Origin: Pseudomonas nitroreducens TX1
Lineage (GTDB): Bacteria; Pseudomonadota; Gammaproteobacteria; Pseudomonadales; Pseudomonadaceae
Length of the DNA stretch: 64,000 nt
NCBI RefSeq assembly: GCF_000313755.1
Contig: NZ_AMZB01000088.1
Coordinates: 1-64,000, forward strand
Reading direction: 5' to 3'
Below are positions 16,598-24,894 of this stretch, piece after piece; position 1 is the first letter of the stretch, and the number at the start of each line of letters is the position of its first letter. Under the pieces are notes generated by a model, which was given only the letters and a program-made list of their open reading frames with translations, did not search any database and had not been told where the DNA came from. A program made the translations under genes and the position numbers.

Positions 16598-17215
16598 ATG
16601 CTCAAGATCTGGGGCCGGAAGAATTCCTCCAACGTGCGCAAGGCGCTCTGGTGTGCGGAAGAGGCGGGCCTGGCCTACGAGCGGATCGATGCCGGCGGCG
16701 CATTCGGCGTGGTCAACGACGCGCCTTATCGTGCGCTGAACCCCAACGGCGTGGTGCCGACGCTGGACGATGAAGGCTTCATTCTCTGGGAGTCCAACAG
16801 CATCGTCCGCTACCTCGCCGCGCGCTACGCTCCGGACCTTTACCCGCAGGACCTGCAGCAACGCGCCAGCGCCGAGAAATGGATGGACTGGACCACCTCG
16901 TCCCTGGCAACGCCGTTCCGTACCGTGTTCTGGGGGACGGTGCGCACGGCGCCGGAGCAGCGCGACGTTGCCGCCATCCAGGCCGCCATCGATACCTGCG
17001 CGGGCCTGCTGGCGGTTCCTGAGGCGGCGCTGGCGAAGCAGCCGTACCTCACCGGCGAACAATTCGGCATCGGCGACATTCCGCTGGGCTGCTTCATCTA
17101 TGCTTGGTTCGAAATGCCTATCGAGCGCCCGGCACAGCCGCATCTCAAGGCCTGGTACGAACGCTTGAAGGCGCGTCCGGCCTACCGTGCCGCGGTGATG
17201 ACCGACCTGACCTGA
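16598..17215 (+). CDS. Glutathione S-transferase family protein
   Basis: This 205-aa protein is the usual GST size. The N-terminal thioredoxin-like domain (1-80) includes RKNSSNVRKALWCAEEAGL with the Ser that normally activates glutathione, and the glutathione-binding element NGVVPTLDDEGFILWESNSI. The all-helical C-terminal domain follows (FGIGDIPLGCFIYAW). It likely conjugates glutathione to electrophiles or acts as a glutathione-dependent reductase; the substrate cannot be read from sequence. Start ATG with upstream AGAGAGGCG. Confidence 0.9.
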   Translation: MLKIWGRKNSSNVRKALWCAEEAGLAYERIDAGGAFGVVNDAPYRALNPNGVVPTLDDEGFILWESNSIVRYLAARYAPDLYPQDLQQRASAEKWMDWTTSSLATPFRTVFWGTVRTAPEQRDVAAIQAAIDTCAGLLAVPEAALAKQPYLTGEQFGIGDIPLGCFIYAWFEMPIERPAQPHLKAWYERLKARPAYRAAVMTDLT

Positions 17216-17322
17216 ATGCCTGCGCGCGCCGCGGAGGTTGCAATCCTCGCGGCGTACCCTTATCAAGCAGGCCTTTTTTCCATAGACATGCGTCTTTCCA
17301 CCGACTTGCAACGGGAAAACCC

Positions 17323-18255
17323 ATGAGTTCCGCGCTGTCCATCCGTCAACTGACGAAGACCTACGGCAACGGCTTCCAGGCCCTCAAGGGCATCGATCTG
17401 GACGTCGCCGAGGGCGATTTCTTTGCCTTGCTGGGCCCCAACGGCGCCGGCAAGTCCACCACCATCGGCATCCTCTCCACCCTGGTGAACAAGACCAGCG
17501 GTACGGTCAACGTGTTCGGCCATGACCTGGACAAGGACCCGTACGGCCTCAAGCGCTGCCTGGGCGTGGTGCCCCAGGAATTCAACTTCAACCAGTTCGA
17601 AAAGGTGTTCGACATCGTCGTCACCCAGGCCGGCTACTACGGCATCCCGATGAGCGTGGCCAAGGGCCGCGCCGAGAAATACCTGACCCAGCTGGGCCTG
17701 TGGGACAAGCGCAATTCCGCCTCGCGCGAGCTCTCCGGTGGCATGAAGCGCCGCCTGATGATTGCCCGCGCGCTGGTGCACGAGCCGCGCCTGTTGATCC
17801 TCGACGAACCCACCGCCGGTGTGGACATCGAACTGCGCCGTTCGATGTGGAACTTCCTCACCGAGCTCAACGACGAAGGCATCAGCATCATCCTCACCAC
17901 GCACTACCTGGAGGAGGCCGAGCAACTGTGCCGCAACATCGCGATCATCGACCACGGCACCATCGTGGAGAACACCAGCATGCGCAAGCTGCTGAGCAAG
18001 CTGCACGTGGAGACCTTCTACCTGGACCTGCAGGGCACCCTGAGCGAGGCGCCGAAGCTGGATGGCTACCCGGTGCGCCTGGTTGATGATCACACCCTGG
18101 AGGTGCAGGTGGACAAGTCGCTGGGCATCAACGGCCTGTTCGTCCAGCTCAACGCCATGGGCCATCAGGTGCTGAGCCTGCGCAACAAGAGCAACCGCCT
18201 GGAGGAGCTGTTCGTGTCGCTGGTGGAGAAGAATCTGTCGAAGGTGGCGGTATGA
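17323..18255 (+). CDS. ABC-2 type transporter, ATP-binding protein
   Basis: This 310-aa ATPase has Walker A GPNGAGKST near residue 42, signature LSGGMKRRLMIARAL near 140 and Walker B LLILDEPTAGVD just after, with the switch His in LTTHYLEEAEQ. The C-terminal ~80 residues are the accessory tail typical of DrrA/YadG-like ABC-2 ATPases. It pairs with the permease whose start codon overlaps its stop (ATGA). The exported compound is unknown; YadGH-like systems are the closest picture. I start at MSSALSIRQLTKTYG, since the longer open frame overlaps the GST gene. Confidence 0.92.
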   Translation: MSSALSIRQLTKTYGNGFQALKGIDLDVAEGDFFALLGPNGAGKSTTIGILSTLVNKTSGTVNVFGHDLDKDPYGLKRCLGVVPQEFNFNQFEKVFDIVVTQAGYYGIPMSVAKGRAEKYLTQLGLWDKRNSASRELSGGMKRRLMIARALVHEPRLLILDEPTAGVDIELRRSMWNFLTELNDEGISIILTTHYLEEAEQLCRNIAIIDHGTIVENTSMRKLLSKLHVETFYLDLQGTLSEAPKLDGYPVRLVDDHTLEVQVDKSLGINGLFVQLNAMGHQVLSLRNKSNRLEELFVSLVEKNLSKVAV

Positions 18256-19031
18256 GTCACGAACTGCGCGCCAACTGGGTCGCCCTCAACACCATCGTCT
18301 ACCGGGAAGTCCGCCGCTTCCTGCGCATCTGGCCGCAGACCCTGCTGCCGCCGGCGATCACCATGGTTCTGTACTTCGTCATCTTCGGCAACCTGATCGG
18401 CCGGCAGATCGGCGACATGGGCGGCTTCACCTACATGCAGTACATCGTGCCGGGGCTGATCATGATGTCGGTGATCACCAACTCCTACGGCAACGTGGTG
18501 TCGAGCTTCTTCGGCAGCAAGTTCCAGCGCAACATCGAGGAGCTGCTGGTCTCGCCGGTCTCGCCGCACACCATCCTCCTGGGCTTCGTCTGCGGCGGCG
18601 TGCTGCGCGGGCTGGCGGTGGGTGTGATCGTCACCCTGCTGTCGCTGTTCTTCACCGACCTGCAGATCCACCACCTGGGCATCACCGTGCTGGTGGTGGT
18701 GCTGACGGCCGGGATCTTCTCCATGGGCGGTTTCGTCAATGCCGTGTTCGCGCGCAACTTCGACGATATCTCCATCGTCCCGACCTTCGTGCTGACGCCG
18801 CTGACCTACCTGGGCGGGGTGTTCTACTCCATCACGCTGCTGCCGCCGTTCTGGCAGACCGTGTCGCTGGCCAACCCGATCCTGCACATGGTCAACGCCT
18901 TCCGCTATGGCATTCTCGGTGTCTCCGACATCCGCATCGGCACGGCGGTGATCTTCATGCTGGTGGCGACGGTGGTGTTGTATTTCTTCTGTGTGCGCCT
19001 GCTGGTGAGCGGCCGCGGCATGCGCCAGTGA
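18252..19031 (+). CDS. ABC-2 type transporter permease
   Basis: This 259-aa inner-membrane protein has six predicted transmembrane segments (for example LLPPAITMVLYFVIFGNLIG and a C-terminal VIFMLVATVVLYFFCVRLL) and the ABC-2 signature stretch near LTYLGGVFYSI. It forms the channel of the exporter with the ATPase encoded immediately upstream, with overlapping stop and start codons. YadH-like by length and neighbour. Followed by a strong terminator, so the pair is a two-gene operon. Confidence 0.92.
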   Translation: MSHELRANWVALNTIVYREVRRFLRIWPQTLLPPAITMVLYFVIFGNLIGRQIGDMGGFTYMQYIVPGLIMMSVITNSYGNVVSSFFGSKFQRNIEELLVSPVSPHTILLGFVCGGVLRGLAVGVIVTLLSLFFTDLQIHHLGITVLVVVLTAGIFSMGGFVNAVFARNFDDISIVPTFVLTPLTYLGGVFYSITLLPPFWQTVSLANPILHMVNAFRYGILGVSDIRIGTAVIFMLVATVVLYFFCVRLLVSGRGMRQ

Positions 19032-19049
19032 GCGGCGCGTTGCGCTGAT

Positions 19050-19083
19050 GAAAAAGGCCCCGGTTGGGGCCTTTTTCTTTTTT
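19050..19083 (+). terminator. Terminator of the ABC-2 operon (probably bidirectional)
   Basis: Stem AAGGCCCC/GGGGCCTT around GGTT is followed by TTTTTCTTTTTTT on the + strand and preceded by five A, so it also works for the convergent copS gene. Confidence 0.85.
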
Positions 19084-19117
19084 GATATCTCGCGGTGGGT
19101 AAGTCCCCCTGTAGGCG

Positions 19118-20434
19118 CTACTGCGTGAACTCGATGACGAACCGCGTCCACCCATCGGCCGACTCACAGCGAATCTCCCCGCCATGGGCGCGGACGATTG
19201 AGCGGCAGATCGCCAACCCCAGTCCGGCATGTTCTCCCTGGCCTTCGCGGCGGGCCGGATCGGCGCGGTAGAAGCGGTCGAACAGGCGTGGCAGGCGTTC
19301 GGCGGGAATCTCCCGCCCTGGATTCTCCACGCTCAGGCGGCCCGGCTCCAGGCGAATGCGAATCTGCCCTCCGTCCGGGGTGAAGCGCAGGGCGTTGTCC
19401 AGCAGGTTGGCCAGTACCCGACGCAGCAACGCGCGGTCGCCCTCTACCGACAGCTCGCCGTCGCGCTCCAGGGCAATGGATTTTTCCTCGGCCAAAGGCC
19501 CGTAGAACTCCAGCAACTCGTCCACCTCGCCGGCCAGCGCAAGGGGCTGGCTGCTGGGCATGAGCAGGCCATGGTCGGCCTTGGCCAGGAACAGCATGTC
19601 GTTGACCATCGCGGTGAGCCGCTCCAGCTCCTCCAGGTTGCCGTGCAGCGCCTCGCGGTACTCCTCCAGTCCGCGCGGGCGCGACAGCACCACCTGGGTC
19701 TGGGTCAGCAGTCCGGTGAGTGGCGTGCGCAGCTCGTGGGCGATGTCGGCGGAGAAGGCCGACAGGCGCTGGAAGGCCTCTTCCAGGCGCGCCAGCATGG
19801 CGTTCAGCTCCCCGGCCAGGCCGCGCAGCTCCTGCGGCATCTGCCCGGCGTCGAGGCGGGTGGTCAGGGAGTGCGCGCTGACCTGCGCCGCCATCTCGCT
19901 CATTTGCCGCAACGGGCGCAGGCTGGCGCGTGCGGCCCAGGCACCGAGCAGGGCGGTGGCCAGGGCGGAGAAGCCCATGGTCATCCAGATCAGCCGCTGC
20001 ATGCGCTGCAGGAAATGCTGGTGGTGGGTGATGTCGAGGATCAGCGTCAGTTGCGGGCCGTCGGATCGCTCGGCATTCAATGGCGCTTGCAGTTCGCGGT
20101 AGGCAGGGGGTTCGTCGCTGGCCATGCTCATCGTCGGCAATTGCCAGAACCAGCGTTGCCCATCGTGGCCTTGCAGTCGCAGGCCGAGGTCGGGATGGCG
20201 CTCCAGTTCGCGGCGCAGCTCGGCAAGGTGCGGTGCGAGTTGGTCGGCGCTGCCAACACCGTTCAACACGTCGCGGAAGATCGCCAGTTTGCCGTTCAGC
20301 AACTGCTGGTCCAGCTCGATGAAATGCGCCTCGCTGGCGCGGCTGAACACGATGCCTGCCAGCAACGACACGGCAGCGGTGCAGGCGGCGAACAGCAGGC
20401 TCAGGCGCAGGCCGAGGGACAGGCGCGCAGTCAT
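19118..20434 (-). CDS. copS: Heavy-metal (copper) sensor histidine kinase CopS
   Basis: This 438-aa membrane kinase has a transmembrane segment at 11-31, a periplasmic sensor of about 110 residues, a second transmembrane segment at 148-170, HAMP, HisKA with phospho-accepting His233 in [12 protein letters not shown], and an HATPase domain with N-box LLDNALRF and G-box GLGLAI. The family senses periplasmic copper and phosphorylates CopR. The start at MTARLSLGL overlaps the copR stop (ATGA), which gives translational coupling. It lies beside copper-defence genes in the same arrangement as PAO1 PA2809-PA2810. Confidence 0.9.
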   Translation of the reverse strand: MTARLSLGLRLSLLFAACTAAVSLLAGIVFSRASEAHFIELDQQLLNGKLAIFRDVLNGVGSADQLAPHLAELRRELERHPDLGLRLQGHDGQRWFWQLPTMSMASDEPPAYRELQAPLNAERSDGPQLTLILDITHHQHFLQRMQRLIWMTMGFSALATALLGAWAARASLRPLRQMSEMAAQVSAHSLTTRLDAGQMPQELRGLAGELNAMLARLEEAFQRLSAFSADIAHELRTPLTGLLTQTQVVLSRPRGLEEYREALHGNLEELERLTAMVNDMLFLAKADHGLLMPSSQPLALAGEVDELLEFYGPLAEEKSIALERDGELSVEGDRALLRRVLANLLDNALRFTPDGGQIRIRLEPGRLSVENPGREIPAERLPRLFDRFYRADPARREGQGEHAGLGLAICRSIVRAHGGEIRCESADGWTRFVIEFTQ

Positions 20435-21111
20435 GCTTCGCGCTCTTCCAGCACGTAGCCCATGCCGCGCACGGTGTGTATCAGACGCTGCGGGAAGTCG
20501 TCGTCGACCTTGGCGCGCAGACGGCGGATGGCGACTTCGATGACGTTGGTGTCGCTGTCGAAGTTCATGTCCCATACCTGGGAGGCGATCAGCGACTTGG
20601 GCAGCACCTCGCCGCTGCGGCGCAGCAGCAGTTCCAGCAGGGCGAACTCCTTGGCGGTCAGGTCGATGCGCTTGCCGGCGCGGTGCACGCGGCGGCGCAG
20701 CAGGTCCAGTTCAAGGTCAGCCAGCTGCAGGGTGGTTTCCTGCAGCTGCTGGCCACCACGGCGCAACAACGTGCGCACCCGGGCCAGCAGCTCGACGAAG
20801 GCGAAGGGTTTCACCAGGTAGTCGTCGGCGCCCAGTTCCAGGCCGCGTACGCGGTCTTCCACGGCATCGCGGGCGGTGAGGAACAGCACGGGCACCGCGC
20901 TGCCGGTCTGGCGCAGCGCCTGGAGGATCTGCCAGCCGTCGCGGCCGGGCAGCATCACATCGAGAATCAACAGGTCATGTTCGCCGGCCAGGGCCAGTTG
21001 CAGGCCTTCGTCGCCGTCGGCGGTCAGGTCGACGGCGAAGCCGGCCTCGCTCAGGCCCTGTTGCAGGTACTGGCCGATGCGCGGTTCGTCTTCGACGATG
21101 AGGAGTTTCAT
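20431..21111 (-). CDS. copR: Copper-responsive response regulator CopR (OmpR family)
   Basis: This 226-aa OmpR/PhoB-type regulator has receiver residues 1-115 with phosphorylation site Asp51 ([13 protein letters not shown]) and Lys in YLVKPF. The winged helix follows ([20 protein letters not shown] ... [14 protein letters not shown]). It is partner of the overlapping sensor gene. Matches to the CopR box CTGACA-n5-GTAAT lie in front of the PtrA-like and cupredoxin genes, which are probably its targets. A start four codons earlier (ATG at 21123) is equally possible; I chose the one giving the standard MKLLIVEDE opening. Confidence 0.92.
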   Translation of the reverse strand: MKLLIVEDEPRIGQYLQQGLSEAGFAVDLTADGDEGLQLALAGEHDLLILDVMLPGRDGWQILQALRQTGSAVPVLFLTARDAVEDRVRGLELGADDYLVKPFAFVELLARVRTLLRRGGQQLQETTLQLADLELDLLRRRVHRAGKRIDLTAKEFALLELLLRRSGEVLPKSLIASQVWDMNFDSDTNVIEVAIRRLRAKVDDDFPQRLIHTVRGMGYVLEEREA

Positions 21112-21142
21112 CCGGGTATCCATTGGCGCGCTCGATGCGCGG

Positions 21143-21158
21143 CTGTCATCAGGGTAAT
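21143..21158 (+). promoter_or_regulatory. Near-consensus CopR box in the copR-ptrA intergenic region
   Basis: CTGTCA-TCAGG-GTAAT matches the P. aeruginosa CopR consensus CTGACA-n5-GTAAT, as I recall it, with one mismatch. It lies between divergent copR and the PtrA-like gene. A half-match CTGACA follows at 21174. Confidence 0.6.
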
Positions 21159-21237
21159 GGGGCGGTCAGCGAACTGACAGTGTCGGCGTTGCAGACTGGC
21201 GGCGTATTCATTTTCCAGCGCCATCGAGGAGCCTGCC

Positions 21238-21369
21238 ATGCACCTGATCATCTCCACGCTGTTTGCCGTGCTGTTCTTCCCCGTCACGCCGGCCCTGGCT
21301 GACGGAGGAGGGGATATCACTTTCCAGCGCATGCAGGAACAGGCCGCCACGGTGCGCCAGGCCTGCTGA
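21238..21369 (+). CDS. Small exported PtrA-like protein
   Basis: This 43-aa ORF has a clean signal peptide (MHLIISTLFAVLFF..., cleavage near ALA-DG) and a 23-residue mature part beginning DGGGDITFQRMQEQ. The GGGD-x-x-F-x-RM motif right after the signal is the hallmark of the PtrA N-terminal family found beside copRS in pseudomonads. In PAO1 PtrA is longer (about 63 aa) and copper-induced; it was first described as a repressor of type III secretion. This copy appears to lack the usual C-terminal half. Shine-Dalgarno GAGGAG is 7 nt upstream of the ATG, and CopR boxes and a downstream terminator frame it as its own transcription unit. Confidence 0.75.
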   Translation: MHLIISTLFAVLFFPVTPALADGGGDITFQRMQEQAATVRQAC

Positions 21370-21392
21370 ATCCGCTTCATCGTGCTGTCCTT

Positions 21393-21417
21393 GCCCGCCC
21401 TCTGGCGGGCTTTTTTT
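21393..21417 (+). terminator. Terminator after the PtrA-like gene
   Basis: The stem GCCCGCC/GGCGGGC around CTCT is followed by seven T. Confidence 0.85.
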
Positions 21418-21457
21418 CGCCCTCTTTATACCCCGCCGCGGGCGCGCCGGCGCCAAG

Positions 21458-21473
21458 CTGACAGAGTTGTAAT
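21458..21473 (+). promoter_or_regulatory. CopR box upstream of the cupredoxin gene
   Basis: CTGACA-GAGTT-GTAAT is an exact match to the CopR consensus CTGACA-n5-GTAAT recalled from P. aeruginosa work. It lies 68-83 bp before the cupredoxin start, where an OmpR-family activator would sit near -35. A further CTGACAG occurs at 21478. Confidence 0.75.
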
Positions 21474-21540
21474 CTTCCTGACAGCCAAGCCTCAGGCGCC
21501 GCCAGCGACCATGGTCATCGTCTTGGAGAGGAGATTCGCC

Positions 21541-22092
21541 ATGTCCCTGCGTCATCTGCTGCACGCTTCCGTCCTCGGCCTCGCCGCCGCCATCAGCCTG
21601 CCGGCCCTGGCCGATGCCGGTCACGCCTACGACTTCGGCAAGCCGGCCAAGGCTGCCCAAGCCACCCGCACCGTTCAGATCAAGCTGGGCGAGATGTTCT
21701 TCGAGCCCGAAAGCATCGACGTGAGGCCGGGCGAGACCGTGCGTTTCGTCATCCACAACACGGGCAGCCTGCTGCACGAGTTCAACCTGGGCAGCGCCGC
21801 CATGCACGCCGGTCACCAGAAGGAAATGCAGCAGATGATGGACTCCGGGATGCTCACCCCCACCGGCATGCAGCACGACATGAGCCAGATGGACCACAGC
21901 AAGATGGGCCATGGTGACCAGCCGATGGGCCAGATGATGAAGCACGACGACCCCAACAGCGTGCTGGTGGAGCCGGGCAAGACCGCCGAGCTGACCTGGA
22001 CCTTCAGCAAGGCCACCAGCCTGGAATTCGCCTGCAATATTCCGGGGCACTACCAGGCCGGCATGGTCGGCAAACTGACCGTCAAGCCCTGA
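21541..22092 (+). CDS. Periplasmic cupredoxin with Met/His-rich insertion
   Basis: This 183-aa exported protein has a signal peptide over the first ~25 residues (cleavage near ALADA-GH) and one cupredoxin fold. Likely copper ligands are the His in LLHEFNLGS, the Cys and His in FACNIPGHYQAGM, and its Met. Between the two halves lies a Met/His-rich stretch (MQHDMSQMDHSKMGHGD) able to bind extra Cu(I). It probably buffers or carries periplasmic copper. A strong GGAGAGGAG ribosome site and an upstream CopR box fit copper induction. Homologue of PAO1 PA2807 by context, and first of a copper operon with copA and copB here. Confidence 0.9.
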   Translation: MSLRHLLHASVLGLAAAISLPALADAGHAYDFGKPAKAAQATRTVQIKLGEMFFEPESIDVRPGETVRFVIHNTGSLLHEFNLGSAAMHAGHQKEMQQMMDSGMLTPTGMQHDMSQMDHSKMGHGDQPMGQMMKHDDPNSVLVEPGKTAELTWTFSKATSLEFACNIPGHYQAGMVGKLTVKP

Positions 22093-22106
22093 GCGGGAGC
22101 GCCGTG

Positions 22107-23786
22107 ATGATTCGCGTAAGGGAATGGGCCCTGGGAGCGCTGCTGCTGGCACCCTTGGCGGTGCAGGCGGGCGTGTACGACCTGACGATTGGCGAGGGCG
22201 AGCTGAAGCTGTCCGATGGCGCCCGCAAGGCGCTCACGGTGAATGGCCGCACGCCCGCGCCGGAGCTGCGCTTCAAGGAGGGCGAGGACGTCGAGTTGCG
22301 CGTCACCAACACCCTCGACCGCGATACCTCGTTGCACTGGCACGGGCTGATCCTGCCCTACACCCAGGATGGCGTGCCGGGCATCAGCTTCCCCGGTATC
22401 AAGCCTGGCGAAACCTTCACCTACCGCTTCACCGTGAAACAGTCCGGCACCTACTGGTACCACGCCCACAGCGACTTCCAGGAGATCGAGGGACTCTACG
22501 GCCCGCTGGTGATCGAGCCCAAGGCGCGCGAGCCGTACCGCTACGACCGCGAGTACACCCTGCTGCTGGCCGACTGGCACGACACCCGACCGGAAACCGT
22601 GTTCGCCAACCTGAAAAAGCAGAGCGACTACTACAACCGCAACCAACGCACGCTGGGCGATTTCATCGCCGACTCCGGTGCCAATGGCTTCATGGCGACC
22701 CTTCGCGACCGACTGGACTGGGGCAGCATGCGCATGACGCCGACGGACATCGCCGACATTGCCGGCTTCCGTTTCCTGGTCAACGGTCAGGACGGCGAGC
22801 AGAACTGGACCGGGCTGTTCAAGCCCGGCGAGCGCGTGCGCCTGCGCATCATCAACGGCTCGGGCATGAGCTACTTCGACCTGCGCATTCCCGGCCTGAA
22901 GATGACTGTGGTGCAGGCCGACGGCAACGACGTGCAGCCTGTGACGGTGGACGAGTTGCGCATCGCCGTGGCCGAAACCTACGACGTGATCGTCCAGCCG
23001 CAGGAAGACCGCGCCTACACCTTCTTCGCCGAAGCCATGGACCGCAGCGGCTACGCCCGCGCCACCCTGGCTCCGCGCGCCGGGATGCAGGCCGAGGTGC
23101 CGGCGCTGCGCGGGCGGCCGCTGCTGAGCATGGCCGACATGGGCACGAGTCATGACGGAATGGACCATGGCGACATGGCCATGGGCGAGTCGGAGGATTC
23201 GGCCATGAGCGGGATGGATCACTCCAGCATGGCGGGCATGGATCACTCGCAGATGCCCGGCATGGATCACTCGGCCATGGGCGCTGCCGCGCCGAAGTCC
23301 GATTACGCGCCGGGCAGCGGGCTGACACCGCAACCGGCCGAGCCGGGCAATCGCCTGCTGGTCTACGCGGACCTCAAGGCCATGCGCCCCTACGCCGACT
23401 ACCGCGCGCCGGATCGCACCATCGAGTTCCGCCTGACTGGCAACATGGAGCGCTACTTCTGGTCCATCGATGGCAAGAAGTATTCCGAGGCCGAGCCTGT
23501 CCGCCTGACCTACGGCGAGCGGGTGCGCATCCGCTTCGTCAACGACACCATGATGACCCACCCCATGCACCTGCACGGCATGTGGATGCAGCTGGACAAG
23601 GGCAACGGCCGCTTCAACCCGCTCAAGCATGTGGTCAGCGTGGCTCCGGGCAGCACCCTGGACGTCGACGTGCCCGCCGATGCGCTGGGCGAATGGGCCT
23701 TCCACTGCCACCTGATCTACCACATGGCCGCCGGCATGATGCGCAAGGTCATAGTCGAGCCGGCACCCGCCAGCGCCAGCCTCTGA
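22107..23786 (+). CDS. copA: Copper resistance multicopper oxidase CopA/PcoA
   Basis: This 559-aa periplasmic oxidase of Cu(I) has a short signal peptide and three cupredoxin domains carrying the four copper-binding motifs: SLHWHGLILP (about 75), YWYHAHSDFQ (about 115), THPMHLHGM (about 490) and FHCHLIYHMAAGM (about 530). A Met/His-rich loop before domain 3 repeats MDHS-x-M units four times and should bind several Cu(I). The ATG at 22107 is used with GGGAG upstream; a GTG one codon earlier is possible. Fourteen bases separate it from the cupredoxin gene, and copB follows. Unlike most PcoA proteins I see no obvious twin-arginine signal at the start (MIRVREWALGALLL). Confidence 0.92.
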   Translation: MIRVREWALGALLLAPLAVQAGVYDLTIGEGELKLSDGARKALTVNGRTPAPELRFKEGEDVELRVTNTLDRDTSLHWHGLILPYTQDGVPGISFPGIKPGETFTYRFTVKQSGTYWYHAHSDFQEIEGLYGPLVIEPKAREPYRYDREYTLLLADWHDTRPETVFANLKKQSDYYNRNQRTLGDFIADSGANGFMATLRDRLDWGSMRMTPTDIADIAGFRFLVNGQDGEQNWTGLFKPGERVRLRIINGSGMSYFDLRIPGLKMTVVQADGNDVQPVTVDELRIAVAETYDVIVQPQEDRAYTFFAEAMDRSGYARATLAPRAGMQAEVPALRGRPLLSMADMGTSHDGMDHGDMAMGESEDSAMSGMDHSSMAGMDHSQMPGMDHSAMGAAAPKSDYAPGSGLTPQPAEPGNRLLVYADLKAMRPYADYRAPDRTIEFRLTGNMERYFWSIDGKKYSEAEPVRLTYGERVRIRFVNDTMMTHPMHLHGMWMQLDKGNGRFNPLKHVVSVAPGSTLDVDVPADALGEWAFHCHLIYHMAAGMMRKVIVEPAPASASL

Positions 23787-23795
23787 GGAACCGCC

Positions 23796-24503
23796 ATGAA
23801 ACGCATAGCAACGGTGGCCTGCGCGGCGACCCTGGGCCTGGCCTTGCCCGCCGAAAGTGCCGAGATGGACGACATGCCCATGGGCTCGCTGCTGATCCAG
23901 CGCCTGGAAAGCCGCTTCCAGGGCAACGACCAGGCGCTGGGTTGGGAAGCCCAGGGCTGGTACGGCACCGACTACCAGAAACTGCGCCTGAAGCTGGAAG
24001 GCGAGCGTGACGCTGGCGGCCCGACCACTGACAACGAGGTGCAACTGCTCTATCAGCACATGGTCGCCGATTTCTGGGACTGGCAAGTGGGGGTACGCCA
24101 CGATGACCAGCCGGGGCCGTCGCGCAGCTACGCGGTGCTGGGAATCCAGGGCCTGGCGCCGCAGTGGTTCGAGGTGGACGCCAACCTGTTCCTCAGCGAA
24201 CGCGGCGACCCGTCCCTGCGCCTGGAGACCGAGTACGAGCTATTACTGACCCAGCGGCTGATTCTCGAACCCTCGCTGGAATACAACCTGGCCCTGGCCG
24301 ATGACCGCGACATTGGCGTGGGCGCCGGCGGTAGCGAACTGGAGGCCGGGTTGCGCCTGCGCTACGAGGTGCGCCGGGAATTCGCCCCGTACTTCGGCTA
24401 TGTCTGGAGCAGGACCTACGGCCGCAGCGGCGACATCGCCCGCGCCGAGGGCGAGCATGACGAGGAGGGCTACTGGGTCGCGGGGGTGAGGATGTGGTTC
24501 TGA
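23796..24503 (+). CDS. copB: Copper resistance outer-membrane protein CopB/PcoB
   Basis: This 235-aa protein has a signal peptide (MKRIATVACAATLGLALPAESA) and a beta-barrel of the CopB family. The sequence alternates hydrophobic and polar residues in strands (DWQVGVRHDDQPGPSRSYA, WFEVDANLFLSERGD) and ends in Phe, as outer-membrane proteins do. It lacks the long Met-rich N-terminal extension of plasmid PcoB; only DDMPMGS remains, so it is at the short end for the family. It starts 9 bp after copA with GAGGA upstream. Confidence 0.88.
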   Translation: MKRIATVACAATLGLALPAESAEMDDMPMGSLLIQRLESRFQGNDQALGWEAQGWYGTDYQKLRLKLEGERDAGGPTTDNEVQLLYQHMVADFWDWQVGVRHDDQPGPSRSYAVLGIQGLAPQWFEVDANLFLSERGDPSLRLETEYELLLTQRLILEPSLEYNLALADDRDIGVGAGGSELEAGLRLRYEVRREFAPYFGYVWSRTYGRSGDIARAEGEHDEEGYWVAGVRMWF

Positions 24504-24550
24504 CCGGCCTGCTCTACGCTCCTACGTGAATTCCTGCGTGAGAGCATGCC

Positions 24551-24737
24551 CTCTCCCTAACCCTCTCCCTGAAGGGAGGGGGACTGGTTTGGTGCAGGTT
24601 GAAACTAACGCGTCAGCCGGCACGGATGGTTCCCTCTCCCTTCAGGGAGAGGGCACTGGTTCGGTGCAGGCTGAAACCCATGCGTCAGCCGGCACGGATG
24701 GCTCCCTCTCCCTTCAGGGAGAGGGCGGGGGAGAGGG
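24551..24737. repeat. 72-bp tandem repeats with palindromic CCCTCTCCCT/AGGGAGAGGG cores
   Basis: Two 72-bp units (offsets 24583 and 24655 at ACTGGTT; 24631 and 24703 at CCCTCTCCC) share GGTGCAGG, GCGTCAGCCGGCACGGATGG and a 20-bp palindrome of the CCCTCTCCCTTCAGGGAGAG type. A degenerate third palindrome precedes them. They occupy the space between copB and queF and form strong hairpins, so they may act as transcript ends. No coding function is seen in the 391-bp gap. Confidence 0.8.
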
Positions 24738-24894
24738 ATGCCCAGGGAGCGATCTTACAGAACAAGACTGTTGCTCTTACCGCGGGATGCCGGCTGTAGC
24801 CGGCTCGTCCGCCGCCTGCTGAAAGGGCCGGCGGATTTGTATACACTCGCCGCCTCGCGCCACCACCGCATCGCCGATCCAGCAGGTCCTCCCT

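Noticed and set aside
22050-24101. 683-codon - strand frame opposite copA
   Set aside because: Antisense to a gene with intact copper-binding motifs; the translation is His/Val/Gly-rich and matches nothing recognisable.
24837-24846. TTGTATACAC before queF as a GntR purine operator
   Set aside because: Not fully palindromic, 20 kb from the purine island and well placed for a -10 element; treated as a probable promoter feature only.
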